This document shows positions 23,843-32,478 of a DNA stretch of 64,000 nt, piece by piece (the stretch's first letter is position 1; each line of letters begins with the position of its first letter). The position numbers and the translations under genes are program-made. The notes beneath the pieces are model-generated. The model was not told where the DNA came from, ran no database searches, and saw only the letters and a list, made by a program, of their open reading frames with translations. Source of the DNA: JALHMQ01 sp020248785 (GTDB taxonomy: Bacteria; Pseudomonadota; Gammaproteobacteria; Burkholderiales; Burkholderiaceae_F); the NCBI GenBank assembly GCA_046343415.1, contig JBKDNL010000028.1, forward strand, positions 1 through 64,000, written 5' to 3'.

Positions 23843-26257
23843 TTATTCAGCGGCGAGGACAAATTCCTCGTCCGTCGCAGCCTCAGCCTCAGCCTCAGCC
23901 TCAGCCTCAGCCTCAGCCTCAGCCTCAGCCTCAGCCTCAGCCTCAGCCTCAGCCTCAGCCTCAGCCTCAGCCTCAGCCTCAGCCTCAGCCTCAGCCTCAG
24001 CCTGCGCCTGCGCCATGAGGGCAAGGCCCATCTCTGACGCAACCTCGGCGGCCAGCTCGTAGCAGAGCTTGTAGTTCTGGCACATGATCTTGGCGTGGTC
24101 ACTGTCCGCGTGCCAGTTGACAGCGCTGCCAGGGTGCATGACCAGCTCGCCGCTAATGATGCGGTTAGCGTTCACAAGCCCCGACTCCAGATAACTCGTC
24201 GCATCGCGCATGAATCGGTCGTCGTGGGCCGAAATCTCGAAGTGGAAGCCGTCCAACCAACGCGGTCTGCTGTCTGGGCAAACGAAGGTGTCGGTGAACA
24301 GGCCGCAGCCAAGCGACCGCATCAGGCGCACCATCGAGTTGAAGACGCCCAGGCGGTTCGAGCAGCGCCGGAAGGAATGCTTCTTCAGCGCAGCTCTGAG
24401 CAGTGGGCGCCAGTAGTCGCTGTTCAGCGTCGGACTGCCGTTGTCGGACTCCCGGTAGTAGAAGCGCAGGCCGTAGCGGCTGTCCAAGATCAGATTGCGG
24501 GTGTAGTCGACCACGCCGTCGAGGGTCTCCGCCACCGCATGCACGCCCAACACCACCTTGCGCCCGCTCGGCGTGACGTGCACGGGCACGCCCGGCAGAG
24601 CAAACAGCTCCTGGTCGCGTGTGAGGCGGGCAAGGCGCACGAGGCGGTCCCGGAACGGCGCGAGATGCGCTGTGTGCACACGGATCGAATAGCCAGCTTC
24701 GGCCTCGCGATCCCACACGACCGCCCGCTCAGTGTCCGCCGACCGGACGGCAAGTTGCACGGTGAGGCCGGCTTCGTCGTACACAACGCGGCCCTCGGCG
24801 TCGAGCTTGACGGCGTATTCCATCTCCCACGCCTGGAAATACTGCTGCTGCTCGGTCGGGTACAGCTCGGCGTCCAAGCGCGAGTAGCCATACGACTCGC
24901 GAGTCTGCGGGTTGTCGACGGCTATGGCGCCGGACGCCCCGAACGTGGGCGTGTCGTCGCCGACCCACACCTGATGGCGTTTGCCGCTGTCGGCGACCCA
25001 GGCTTGGCGCACGAAGCCCGCCTCGGTCGCGGCTTTAGCGGTGGCGCGCTTGACTGTGCCCTCGTGCCACACATCGACCGTCTCCGTGACGAGGAGGTCG
25101 AACTCGGCGCCAGTCAGGGCGCACGTACCTATCATCCCTTTGAACTCCTCCAGCCAATAGCGAGGGTCGTACACGAAGCCCCACCCGCTAGATGTGGAGA
25201 TTTCGTTCGGGGATTTGTTGAGCGCGGAGCGAACTTTCGCCTTCTGCTCCGCAGAGAGCAGCCGCCACCACTCGCCCTCGGGCACGACGCCCCGCACATG
25301 AGACTGGTCGTTGACCCCCTCCGGCCCGCTCGGCGGGTCGATGTACGGGAACAGTGCAACGCGCCGCAGGAAATCGTTCTCCGGGTGCTCGTCGAGCATG
25401 ATGCGCTTCAGGCGCGCGCCGGCCAGCCCTTTGAGCTTGAAGCCACGACGCTGCAGGCGCCGCGTCAGCGCCGAGTCGCCGTACACGCGCACGTACCGCT
25501 TGTCCTCGGGGTTATCGGGGTTGACGTAGCACAGGGCGCGAGCGTTGATCCGACCGTCGCCGTCGAACAGCACGGCCAGGGACATCTCGGGCGTCTCGGC
25601 GTACACCCGAGCGGGGTGGTGCCCTTGCGTCTTGAAGTAATGAGCGGGCTTCGCCATGCAAGACTCAGGGCGCCCTTGCACGTAAGCGGCAGTGATGGCG
25701 TCGCCGACCAGGAACGTGACGTCGTCGCTCAGGTCCGAGCGGTGCTTGGCCTCGACGTCGCGGATGTAGTCGTCCGTGAGCACGAGACAGGTCTTGCGCA
25801 GGAACTTGCCGAGGCTCGTGCGCACCTGCCGGTCGCGCATGCCGTCGTCAACGGTCGGCGTGTAGGCGATCATGGTCTTGTCTTCGCCGTCGAGCGCGAT
25901 GTGCGGCGCGCACTGGGCGACGCTGTCCACGAGCGACGCCCATTCCCACATGTCGTCGGTCAGCTCGTACACGCCATAGAAGGCGCGCAGCCACTCGCGG
26001 ACGAGCCACCACTGCGAGCCCGGAATCTTCGCGCCAACGCCGCCTTGGACGAGGTCGCGGCGCAGGGCAGGCCAGCGCCTGCCTGCGATCGCCTTGCGTA
26101 GCGGCTGCAGGGGGTGATCCAGAGTGTACTGGACGCGTTCGGCGCCCCAGTAATTTATGTTGTCCGGGTTCGCCTGCCGCAGCACTTCGGTGAACTGTTC
26201 ACGCGAGGTGATCTTCTGACGCAGCGCGTCTTGGAACTGCTCGTAGGTCATTGCCAT
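23843..26257 (-). CDS. Large early phage protein of unknown function with an Ala-Glu repeat tail
   Basis: 804 residues, the largest early gene. No family is recognised with confidence. The first two thirds are mixed alpha/beta with many aromatic residues ([39 protein letters not shown]). Around residues 600-750 there are [11 protein letters not shown] and [19 protein letters not shown], with possible metal-binding His and Asp. The C-terminus is about 20 Ala-Glu dipeptides encoded by an exact hexamer repeat, ending [11 protein letters not shown]. The conserved-looking core suggests a structured enzyme or adaptor; the tail would be an acidic helix or disordered. Confidence 0.75.
23881..24000 (-). 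repeat. Hexanucleotide repeat (CCTCAG) x 20
   Basis: Exactly 20 perfect tandem copies of CCTCAG on the plus strand, encoding poly(Ala-Glu) on the minus strand. Being a multiple of three, changes in copy number would alter tail length and not frame. Degenerate units flank it (CCTGCG on one side). Confidence 0.98.
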
Positions 26258-26289
26258 TTGGCAAGTCCTCCAGTGAAGTTAGAGAGAAA

Positions 26290-26318
26290 GGACAAACCCG
26301 CATCGCACGGGCTTGTCC
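26290..26318. repeat. 29-base inverted repeat, copy 3
   Basis: Arms GGACAAACCCG and CGGGCTTGTCC, 33-61 bases upstream of the 804-aa gene start. Confidence 0.9.
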
Positions 26319-26341
26319 AGAGGCTAACGGACTTACGCGCC

Positions 26342-26941
26342 CTAGTCCCCGCGGAAGTACACGTCGCCCGTGGCGTTGTCCACCACGATGTCGTCGCTGT
26401 CGAACTCCGGCATGCCGGCCGGCAGCGGGCCGACGGGCCGTGCTGGGTGAAGAGCCACTTCGCCGGCCTCGTCGCGCAGCAGAAAGAGCAGGTCTTCTTT
26501 GCTGACTTTGTAGACCACGGTCTTCATCTGCGCGCGAATCACCGTTAAGCCCCGAATGTTTCGGGCGGCGGGCGCAGCCGGAGTGACGTTCGGGTCGCTG
26601 TCGACCGGCACGTCTGCTGCGGCCGGGGCGGCGGCGGGCGCGCCAGCTACGGGATCGGGCGCGTCGCCCGGCCGCGGCTTCGTCTCGTCGCTCAGGCCCG
26701 AGAACCTGCCCGTGATCGGGCTGACTAGCAGGAACTGGCGCGTGTACTTGTCGTACACGGCGCCGAAGTTCGGGTCGCCCGTCTCGTCGATCTCGACCCC
26801 GAGCTTGCGCACGTGGGGCGAGATGCTGAAGGCCGAGCGGATCGCGCTCCACGCCGCCTTCTGGGCCGACTGGACGAAGGGGCCGCTGCGTGCGGCGACC
26901 AGGGAGGCGATCTGCGTCGTGTTCAGGGTTAGTTTGCTCAT
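26342..26941 (-). CDS. Hypothetical phage protein
   Basis: 199 residues beginning MSKLTLNTTQIASLVAARSG. An N-terminal part (to about residue 80), an Ala/Pro-rich linker (about 90-125), and a C-terminal part with ALHPARPVGPLPAGMPEFDSDD. No family recognised. I prefer the ATG at 26941 (GGAGAA upstream). It is the first gene after the promoter at 27039-27067. Confidence 0.6.
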   Translation of the reverse strand: MSKLTLNTTQIASLVAARSGPFVQSAQKAAWSAIRSAFSISPHVRKLGVEIDETGDPNFGAVYDKYTRQFLLVSPITGRFSGLSDETKPRPGDAPDPVAGAPAAAPAAADVPVDSDPNVTPAAPAARNIRGLTVIRAQMKTVVYKVSKEDLLFLLRDEAGEVALHPARPVGPLPAGMPEFDSDDIVVDNATGDVYFRGD

Positions 26942-26970
26942 GCGGTTCTCCTGTGAAGGGAGTTGAGTTG

Positions 26971-26999
26971 GGACAATCCCGCGAGCAGCGGGGCTGTCC
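26971..26999. repeat. 29-base inverted repeat, copy 4
   Basis: Arms GGACAATCCCGC and GCGGGGCTGTCC around GAGCA, between the promoter at 27039-27067 and the gene starting at 26941, so within the predicted leader RNA. Confidence 0.9.
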
Positions 27000-27038
27000 A
27001 AGAAGAAGTTAGCGACCTTCGGCCACTAACTGAAAAGC

Positions 27039-27067
27039 ATTTTACACTTACGGACTTACCTTGTCAA
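27039..27067 (-). promoter_or_regulatory. Leftward sigma-70 promoter
   Basis: On the minus strand TTGACA (27067-27062), a 17-base spacer, then TAAAAT (27044-27039), preceded by GTG. It lies in the intergenic space upstream of the 199-aa gene and would give the distal early operon its own promoter. Confidence 0.75.
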
Positions 27068-27141
27068 GTTCCTCCGGGCTGGACAAGGTGGTAAATCGGC
27101 CGAGCGCACCTATCATCAACGCGCTTGGAACACCCGCGGCT

Positions 27142-27432
27142 CTATGTTGATCCAACCGCAGCGAAGTGCTGTCTGATAACGCACCGGCATGTGTCGCAGG
27201 ACAGCGCGCAGCCGCCACCGAATACCGGCAGATCGGCGCGGGCCTCGTCAGTCGAGAACACGGGGCACACTTCACGGCCCTCTCGGTCGCGGGCATTCGA
27301 GGGGATGCCGTGCTCGTCGCTGTAGGCGTCGGGATCGTCCGCCCACCAGAAGCGAGCCGCGGCCAGGGCGGCGCGCGTGCAGGCGGGGCAGTGCACTGCC
27401 GCCTCGTAGGTGTAGGCAATGATGGCCGGCAT
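27142..27432 (-). CDS. Cys-rich phage protein, probable zinc binding
   Basis: 96 residues beginning MPAIIAYTYEAAVHCPACTRAAL, then DEHGIPSNARDREGREVCPVFSTDE, then CALSCDTCRCVI. This is a widespread type of phage hypothetical protein with cysteine pairs likely to bind zinc. Function unknown. Confidence 0.7.
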   Translation of the reverse strand: MPAIIAYTYEAAVHCPACTRAALAAARFWWADDPDAYSDEHGIPSNARDREGREVCPVFSTDEARADLPVFGGGCALSCDTCRCVIRQHFAAVGST

Positions 27433-27434
27433 CG

Positions 27435-28154
27435 TCAGGCTCCTCCAGTCACCGGCCCCTTGGGCTGCCAGTGGTCGCCGTAGAGCTTGAGGCCGTGCTT
27501 GGTGATGCACGCTTCGGCCTCGGCCTTCCAACGGGGGCGCATCGCCTCGATGACGCCGGTCATGTACTCGCGGTACTTGTGCGCCTCGGGTGGGGGGCCG
27601 GGGTGTACGGCGATGCCGCTCGATTTCTCCGCATCGAAGCGGCGCTTGCGCTCCTCGTAGTCGCGCAGGGCGATCTCGTGCTCGACCTCGGCCTTGCCGG
27701 CGGCGCGCAGCGCCCTGGCAGTCACCCGGCCGCAGCGCAGGTGCCGCATCAGGCAACCGATCAGGTACTCGTCGCTTGCCTGCTCCTCGCTGCCGTACTT
27801 CTCCTCGATCGGCAGCCACATGCGACTCAACTTGCCCAGCCACTGCCCGCCCCGGGCGTAGTAGATGGCATTGGCGCCGCCATGTGACGGCACGCCGTCG
27901 ATGTCGCTCAGATGCAGGGCGATGAGGCCGGTGAACCACCCGGGGAACAGGCGCTCGATCAGCTCGTGCTGCGCACCGAAGCTGTCCTCCTCCAGCCGGC
28001 CATCCCGGCACTTTCGGTATTGGTCGGCGGTGATGGAAAAGTACGGCGCCGAGTTGCCGCGGATGTAGTGCAGTCCGCCATGCACTTGGATGCTGTATTT
28101 GATGCCGCCTTTGGTGTAAACGCGGCTGGCCAGCAGGGGTTCTCGTTCGCTCAT
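27435..28154 (-). CDS. Hypothetical phage protein
   Basis: 239 residues beginning MSEREPLLASRVYTKGGIKYSIQVHGGLHYIRGN, with aromatic-rich segments and a long charged helical region (EVEHEIALRDYEERKRRFDAEK). No family recognised. GGAGAG precedes the ATG at 28154. Confidence 0.65.
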   Translation of the reverse strand: MSEREPLLASRVYTKGGIKYSIQVHGGLHYIRGNSAPYFSITADQYRKCRDGRLEEDSFGAQHELIERLFPGWFTGLIALHLSDIDGVPSHGGANAIYYARGGQWLGKLSRMWLPIEEKYGSEEQASDEYLIGCLMRHLRCGRVTARALRAAGKAEVEHEIALRDYEERKRRFDAEKSSGIAVHPGPPPEAHKYREYMTGVIEAMRPRWKAEAEACITKHGLKLYGDHWQPKGPVTGGA

Positions 28155-28163
28155 GCGGCTCTC

Positions 28164-28262
28164 CTATGCTTGGGTGTGATGTGGCTGTGGTACTTCGGTT
28201 GCGGCCAGTCGTACCAGATGGACGCCACGCTCGGTGACTTCGATGAGCGTCGGGTCAGCCAC
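28164..28262 (-). CDS. Possible GTG-started mini-gene
   Basis: 32 residues starting at GTG 28262 (MADPTLIEVTERGVHLVRL, stop TAG at 28164). It overlaps the TGA of the zinc-finger gene and ends just before the ribosome site of the next gene, fitting the tightly packed operon. Too short to judge by similarity. Confidence 0.35.
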   Translation of the reverse strand: MADPTLIEVTERGVHLVRLAATEVPQPHHTQA

Positions 28263-28449
28263 GGCGCACCGCCCGAGCAGCGACAGCGACGGCCTTCTTG
28301 TGCGCTTCCTTGGCGCGGTGCGAGAGCATGCGCAGGTAGCGGTGCTGGCACGAGCGGTCGCAGAAGCCCTGGTCTTTCGCCAAGGCGGTCTGCAGGGGCT
28401 TGCCGCACTCGTCGCAGGTTTCGTTCAGAGCGGTCGTCAGGGTATTCAT
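28255..28449 (-). CDS. Small zinc-finger phage protein
   Basis: 64 residues with ETCDECGKPLQTALAKDQGFCDRSCQHRYLRM, two CxxC pairs forming one zinc site, then a basic tail. Likely nucleic-acid or protein binding. Function unknown. Confidence 0.65.
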   Translation of the reverse strand: MNTLTTALNETCDECGKPLQTALAKDQGFCDRSCQHRYLRMLSHRAKEAHKKAVAVAARAVRRG

Positions 28450-28475
28450 TGCAGTTCCTTCGTGGGGTGAATGAG

Positions 28476-29000
28476 TTAGCGGGGCCGGACAGAACCGCGC
28501 CCCGCGGGGTTGTCCTGAGCGGCTTCATTCAGCCGCCGGCGGACGTCATCGGCGCGCAGGTAGAAGGCGAAGCTGCCGCACGCATCGCCCATGAGGACAT
28601 GGGTGTCGCCGGCGTGCTTGAACGAGAACGCGCCGTCGGCGTCGATGTACGACTCGATGCCGGGGATCTCGTCCTCGGCAAGCGCCATCATGAGTTGCTG
28701 GTAGCGCGTGCCAAAGTCGGTTGGAGCCCGACCTATCATCAGATCGGCGACCGTGAGGCCGTCCATCAGGGGATGACCGATCCGCTTGAGCCGCATTGCG
28801 GCATTGCGCGCCTTGCGCTCGTACTTCAGATCGGCGTCGAGGTAGATGTACACCGGGGCCACCAGGTCGAACTCTTCGTCGATCGTTAGCGACGGATGCT
28901 CCACGAAATCGACCGTGACATCGAAGTGTTGAGGCGTGGTGTAGACGCACAGGGCCGAGGAGAGATCGGACAGCGTGCGCGTAACGGCGGGAGTCAACAT
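28476..29000 (-). CDS. Hypothetical phage protein
   Basis: 174 residues beginning MLTPAVTRTLSDLSSALCVY, then DADLKYERKARNAAMRLKRIG and SYIDADGAFSFKHAGDTHVLMGDACGSF. No family recognised. I chose the ATG at 29000; the open frame to 29096 has no ribosome site. A 29-base inverted repeat overlaps its stop region. Confidence 0.6.
   Translation of the reverse strand: MLTPAVTRTLSDLSSALCVYTTPQHFDVTVDFVEHPSLTIDEEFDLVAPVYIYLDADLKYERKARNAAMRLKRIGHPLMDGLTVADLMIGRAPTDFGTRYQQLMMALAEDEIPGIESYIDADGAFSFKHAGDTHVLMGDACGSFAFYLRADDVRRRLNEAAQDNPAGRGSVRPR
28487..28515. repeat. 29-base inverted repeat, copy 5
   Basis: Arms GGACAGAACCGC and GCGGGGTTGTCC, upstream of the zinc-finger gene (start 28449) and overlapping the end of the 174-aa gene. 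Confidence 0.85.
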
Positions 29001-29026
29001 GGTGTCCTCTGTGTAGTTGAAGTGTC

Positions 29027-29530
29027 TTACAGGAAAGCAAGGGATTGGGCTCGGGCTTCGCCCAGGGTGAGAAAGAAGTGAATACCCGCTTGGCACGACA
29101 TTTTGTTCAGGCTAAACGGCGTGCCCTGTGGGACGACCTCCTCCCCCGCGACGTAGCTGAACTCGCGGACGTAGTATGAGCAGGCCCAGTCCGCCGGCTC
29201 ACCGCGCACGGTCACAACCGAGTGCACAACCGCCTTGCTCGCACGCAGCTTTTCGAGGGGGCCGCGCCGCGTGCGGTGCTCGCCGAGGCGCCGGCTTTGG
29301 AGGCGCTGCGCTACGCCCCATCCTACGTAGATCATCGCGTCTGCGGGGATGGTGATGTTAGCGATGCCCCTTTCTTGCCCCGGTACCGCGTTGCGGGAGA
29401 CAACGACCGCCTTGAAGGCCCGCAGGTCACGGGCGACGGTGTAGAAGCGGCCCTCTATTCCGTGCGCGAAGTCGCCCTGCCCGCTACTCAAGTCCAGGTG
29501 GGCTTTCAGGTAATCAGCTAGCGTTTGCAT
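29027..29530 (-). CDS. Hypothetical phage protein with a DUF5758-like C-terminus
   Basis: 167 residues beginning MQTLADYLKAHLDLSSGQGD. The C-terminal KMSCQAGIHFFLTLGEARA resembles DUF5758, a short domain often attached to pentapeptide-repeat proteins in phages. Its role is unknown. The ATG at 29530 is preferred over 29560. Confidence 0.6.
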   Translation of the reverse strand: MQTLADYLKAHLDLSSGQGDFAHGIEGRFYTVARDLRAFKAVVVSRNAVPGQERGIANITIPADAMIYVGWGVAQRLQSRRLGEHRTRRGPLEKLRASKAVVHSVVTVRGEPADWACSYYVREFSYVAGEEVVPQGTPFSLNKMSCQAGIHFFLTLGEARAQSLAFL

Positions 29531-29579
29531 AGACGTTCTCCTGCCCCGGCGACCTATCATCGCGGGGCTAGCGGGTTAG

Positions 29580-30005
29580 TTAGGCCCGGGGTTCAGCTTC
29601 TGCGCCCGGGGTGTAGATCAGGCCGTGCTTCTCGGCAACATCTGCCATAGCGCCCTCGAAGCGCTCCATCCCGTTGTCTGCGCTGTCGTCGTGGGCGACC
29701 TGCAATGCCTTGAGAAACCACCAGTCGTCCTCCGTCAGGGTCGGGTAGACCCGGTCCATCGTGGCCTTGAGCGCATGGCTGCGGCCGGTGCACGGGGGAT
29801 ATGTAAACGTGTGCGCAACCAAGCCGCACGAGCCCCCCTCGATGTCCGGGTCGTACATATCGTCGGGGATGAGCACGCCCACGGCGCAGCGCTTGCCTTC
29901 GGCGGTGCGGTAGACGCACTCTCCACGGTCGTCGGTGGCAGGTCCCTGCTTGCGCAGGTGGTTCAGCACGGTGTCGAACACGTCTTGCCGGATGAACAGG
30001 CTCAT
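29580..30005 (-). CDS. Hypothetical phage protein
   Basis: 141 residues beginning MSLFIRQDVFDTVLNHLRKQG, then GECVYRTAEGKRCAVGVLIPDDMYDPDIEGGSCG, a pattern common in tailed-phage proteins of unknown role. The ATG overlaps the upstream TGA. Confidence 0.7.
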   Translation of the reverse strand: MSLFIRQDVFDTVLNHLRKQGPATDDRGECVYRTAEGKRCAVGVLIPDDMYDPDIEGGSCGLVAHTFTYPPCTGRSHALKATMDRVYPTLTEDDWWFLKALQVAHDDSADNGMERFEGAMADVAEKHGLIYTPGAEAEPRA

Positions 30006-30277
30006 CGCGCCTCTCCCGTGATGACGACGGACTCACTGCGGCGTGCGTTGCGCACGATCTCGTAGTACCTGTCGGCCGGCTCGATGCCCCAAAAAACTGG
30101 ATTGGAGGCGCCGTCCTCAAAGATCAGCACGGCCCTTTCGGCGGGTCGGTGCGTGAACACCACCATCGCCAGCCCCTGGTGGCCGCCTAATTTCTCGCGC
30201 ACCACCAGCAGGGCGCCAGTGGCCGCGGCGCCGAAGCCGGCCAACTCGGGGCCGTCGATTTTCGTCTTGCAAGTCAT
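30002..30277 (-). CDS. Hypothetical phage protein
   Basis: 91 residues with alternating strands (GALLVVREKLGG, LAMVVFTHRPAERAVLIFEDG). No family recognised. Coupled to the downstream gene by ATGA. Confidence 0.55.
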   Translation of the reverse strand: MTCKTKIDGPELAGFGAAATGALLVVREKLGGHQGLAMVVFTHRPAERAVLIFEDGASNPVFWGIEPADRYYEIVRNARRSESVVITGEAR

Positions 30278-30307
30278 CGTTTCTCTCCTAACAGGTTAGT
30301 GCGGGGC

Positions 30308-30553
30308 CTACCGCCACCGCGTCAGCTCATCAATCGCAGCCAGCACGACCAGCCCCACGAGCCACGCCAGTCCGACCAGGGTGAACACGAGCGCCGCACT
30401 GGCGGCGTACTGCATCAGACCGAACGTGATCAGCACGCCCACCAGCCAGACCATCGTGAGCAGGGCCAGCGTGCCCAGAATCACGCACACAACGTGAAAA
30501 CCGAGTTCGTTATCGAGCAGCCTGTCCACGGCGGCACCTATCATATTTCGCAT
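30308..30553 (-). CDS. Small phage membrane protein with two membrane segments
   Basis: 81 residues with hydrophobic stretches at about 19-46 and 51-74 and a charged end. Typical of early phage membrane proteins; function unknown. Confidence 0.6.
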   Translation of the reverse strand: MRNMIGAAVDRLLDNELGFHVVCVILGTLALLTMVWLVGVLITFGLMQYAASAALVFTLVGLAWLVGLVVLAAIDELTRWR

Positions 30554-30554
30554 G

Positions 30555-31046
30555 TCAGGCCCCCAGGACGTGCGCCGCTCGCTCGGCTAGCTGGTGCAGT
30601 TGATACGGAAGGTGCGCCCTGCAGTGACTCGACCACAGCGTCGGTATCGGGTCGCCGGGGAACTTGGGCATGGCCTCGCGGATGTCGACGCTAGCTGTGG
30701 GCATGCGCACGCCATCGAGCACGAGGATCGCGCGCCACTGCACGCCGCACGCGAGGTCGTCGGGCGTGAACCCGTTGCAGAACAGCACGAGGTCTTGCAT
30801 GTCCATCTCGACCTTCGCGCCGTCGCCATCGGTCAGCGCTTCCCACGGCCCCTTGTAGCCGTCGCGCGTCTCGATGGTGAAGCGCACCTTGCGCATGTCC
30901 GGCCTGCGCGGGGTGAGTGCTTGCCGCAGGTCGATGGCCCTGCGGATCACGTCGGCGCGCTCATGTGCGATCTGCGCAGCGTTGGGCTTGGCACGCGGCT
31001 CCGGCTCAAGGGCCAGGGTGTCAACGTGCAGGATGTCGGCGAGCAT
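30555..31046 (-). CDS. Hypothetical protein, first gene of the leftward early operon
   Basis: 163 residues beginning MLADILHVDTLALEPEPRAK, with RKVRFTIETRDGYKGPWEAL and ILVLDGVRMPTASV. No family recognised. It is the first gene after the strong promoter at 31162-31190, with a leader of about 110 bases containing inverted repeat copy 6. Confidence 0.6.
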   Translation of the reverse strand: MLADILHVDTLALEPEPRAKPNAAQIAHERADVIRRAIDLRQALTPRRPDMRKVRFTIETRDGYKGPWEALTDGDGAKVEMDMQDLVLFCNGFTPDDLACGVQWRAILVLDGVRMPTASVDIREAMPKFPGDPIPTLWSSHCRAHLPYQLHQLAERAAHVLGA

Positions 31047-31078
31047 TGCGGTTCTCCATGAAGTGATCTGTTGGGGGC

Positions 31079-31107
31079 GGACAACCCCGCGGGGTGCGGG
31101 TCTGTCC
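31079..31107. repeat. 29-base inverted repeat, copy 6
   Basis: Arms GGACAACCCCGC and GCGGGTCTGTCC around GGGGT, in the leader between the early promoter and the first early gene. Confidence 0.9.
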
Positions 31108-31161
31108 GGGTTGTTGAGCGGGTTGTTGAGCGGGTTGACGGATTTCCACACAACAGGGCTC

Positions 31162-31190
31162 ATTATATAACAAGTGATACAGAATGTCAA
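31162..31190 (-). promoter_or_regulatory. Main leftward early promoter (consensus sigma-70)
   Basis: On the minus strand TTGACA (31190-31185), exactly 17 bases, then TATAAT (31167-31162): both hexamers are perfect. Transcription would start near 31155 and run into the early operon. In a prophage such a promoter must be repressed, so operators are expected in or near it. Confidence 0.9.
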
Positions 31191-31653
31191 GCTAACAGGG
31201 TGACATTATTCATGGATCATTAGCAGAGATTTGGGGGGTCGAAAACAGGCCCCGAATTGGTAAAAATCTCTAGCACTTCGTTGGCCCGGCTAGCGGCGCC
31301 AGTCTATGCATGTTTTGAGTGCGGCGCGCGCGGGGCGGGGCGGGGCGGCAACTATCATCGAGCGCGCGCGAGGCTGGCGGAAATAATAAAGCTAGCGTCG
31401 CAGAGAACGTGAGTCATGCAGACAAAGCACTTTCATAAATCGGGGGCTTTATCGAAGTTTTGTCTTTCGGCTCGCGGGGTTAGCGCGACTATTCTGCGAC
31501 GGTATTGAATAAGCACTTTACCAATTTTAGAGAGGCGGGGTTACGGAGGCGTTGGTGTGCTAGACTAGCGCAGCGCGTCCGGGCACTCACTCGATTTTCC
31601 TTATGCGCCTTATGAATTGGTAGATGTATTTCTTTAATAACACTAGGAAAGCC

Positions 31654-32478
31654 ATGCAGACCACAGACCCCTACACCCCACCCCTCGATGAGGGCTCGAA
31701 ACAGCTCGCCCAAGGCGTAATTCTGCATAAAGGTGGCGACCTGTCCCTGCAATTCAGCTACCGTCGCCGGCTCACGCCGTGGGAGCGGCGCCACGTCCTT
31801 GATTGGGCGGCTGCCAACGGCCTCGAACCCGCTGAGCTAGTGCGGCGGATCAAAGACCCGAAAGGGTGCTGGCCTTCCCGCACGCTGCTAGCCCAGCCGG
31901 TCGAGGCCACGATGTACGTACTGGAGCGCGACGGCTACAACGGCGTGCCGCTAGCTGAGCACCTGCGCTCACTCGGCCTGACCCTGGCCGGCTTGCGCTA
32001 CCGGGTCACCAAGCACTTCCGCCCGTCGCGCGACAAACTCGGCAACGTGGTTGTGTCGTGGACGCTTGACACTGCGCTAACCGTGCCCGCTAACAAGGAG
32101 GGATCAGCCCGGCTAGCGACGGTGGCTGTGCGACCCGAGGCCAAAGACGCCCGCATCCGCGCGTTCGCGTTCGACGGCGTTGTGGATACGCTCAAGGGCC
32201 ACTGCGCGCGCATTGGGCTCAACTACAACACCTGCCTGAGCCGCATCTATGGCCGCACGGTCGGCGACGTGTTCTATCCCGGCATGTCAGTGCACGACGC
32301 GCTGCGTTACGGGCGCACGCGCCGCCCGCGCTGCGACCGGGGCAAGAAGCGGGCTAAGTACGTCCGCACGCCCGCGTCCAAGTTCTTCAGCGAGCCGACC
32401 AAGAAGGAGCTAGCTGCGCGCGCCAAGAAGGAGGAGGTTGACCGCAACCGAGCGCTTGATGTCGCGTGCGGTTCTTAG
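31654..32478 (+). CDS. Protein of unknown function at the divergent control region, possible regulator
   Basis: 274 residues from the ATG at 31654 (AGGAAAG upstream); an earlier ATG at 31624 would add ten. Strongly basic. RRRLTPWERRHVLDWAAANGLEPAELVRRI and VPLAEHLRSLGLTLAGLRYRV look like helix-turn-helix units, and GHCARIGLNYNTCLSRIYGR like another. The C-terminus is Lys/Arg-rich. Placement opposite the early operon and the repeated HTH-like segments suggest a DNA-binding regulator. No CI- or Cro-like protein is otherwise seen. Confidence 0.55.
   Translation: MQTTDPYTPPLDEGSKQLAQGVILHKGGDLSLQFSYRRRLTPWERRHVLDWAAANGLEPAELVRRIKDPKGCWPSRTLLAQPVEATMYVLERDGYNGVPLAEHLRSLGLTLAGLRYRVTKHFRPSRDKLGNVVVSWTLDTALTVPANKEGSARLATVAVRPEAKDARIRAFAFDGVVDTLKGHCARIGLNYNTCLSRIYGRTVGDVFYPGMSVHDALRYGRTRRPRCDRGKKRAKYVRTPASKFFSEPTKKELAARAKKEEVDRNRALDVACGS

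Larger units (their letters stand above)
31047..31653. promoter_or_regulatory. Divergent control region between early and rightward genes
   Basis: About 600 bases without a convincing gene, noticeably richer in A+T than the surroundings. It holds the early promoter, inverted repeat copy 6, two tandem GGGTTGTTGAGC units (31107-31132), an AGAGATTT/AAATCTCT inverted repeat (31225-31232 and 31264-31271), a G-rich run near 31330-31348, two GCTAGC sites and a variant of the ACCTATCATC motif. It is the natural place for the lysogeny switch. Confidence 0.7.

Noticed and set aside
23881..24000. CRISPR-like appearance of the hexamer repeat
   Set aside because: No spacers: a pure 6-base microsatellite inside a coding region. 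Likewise the Cas4-like nuclease at 14848-15525 has no cas neighbours and belongs to the phage exonuclease set.
21954..24062. Plus-strand open frame of 702 codons
   Set aside because: Antisense shadow of the peptidase gene and the repeat-tail gene, with no ribosome site and noise-like composition.
24095..26101. Plus-strand open frame of 668 codons
   Set aside because: Antisense of the 804-aa gene; low-complexity Ala/Arg/Val composition.
31489..31794. Minus-strand frame of 101 codons over the start of the rightward 284-aa frame
   Set aside because: No ribosome site, overlaps the better-supported rightward gene, and its composition is not protein-like.
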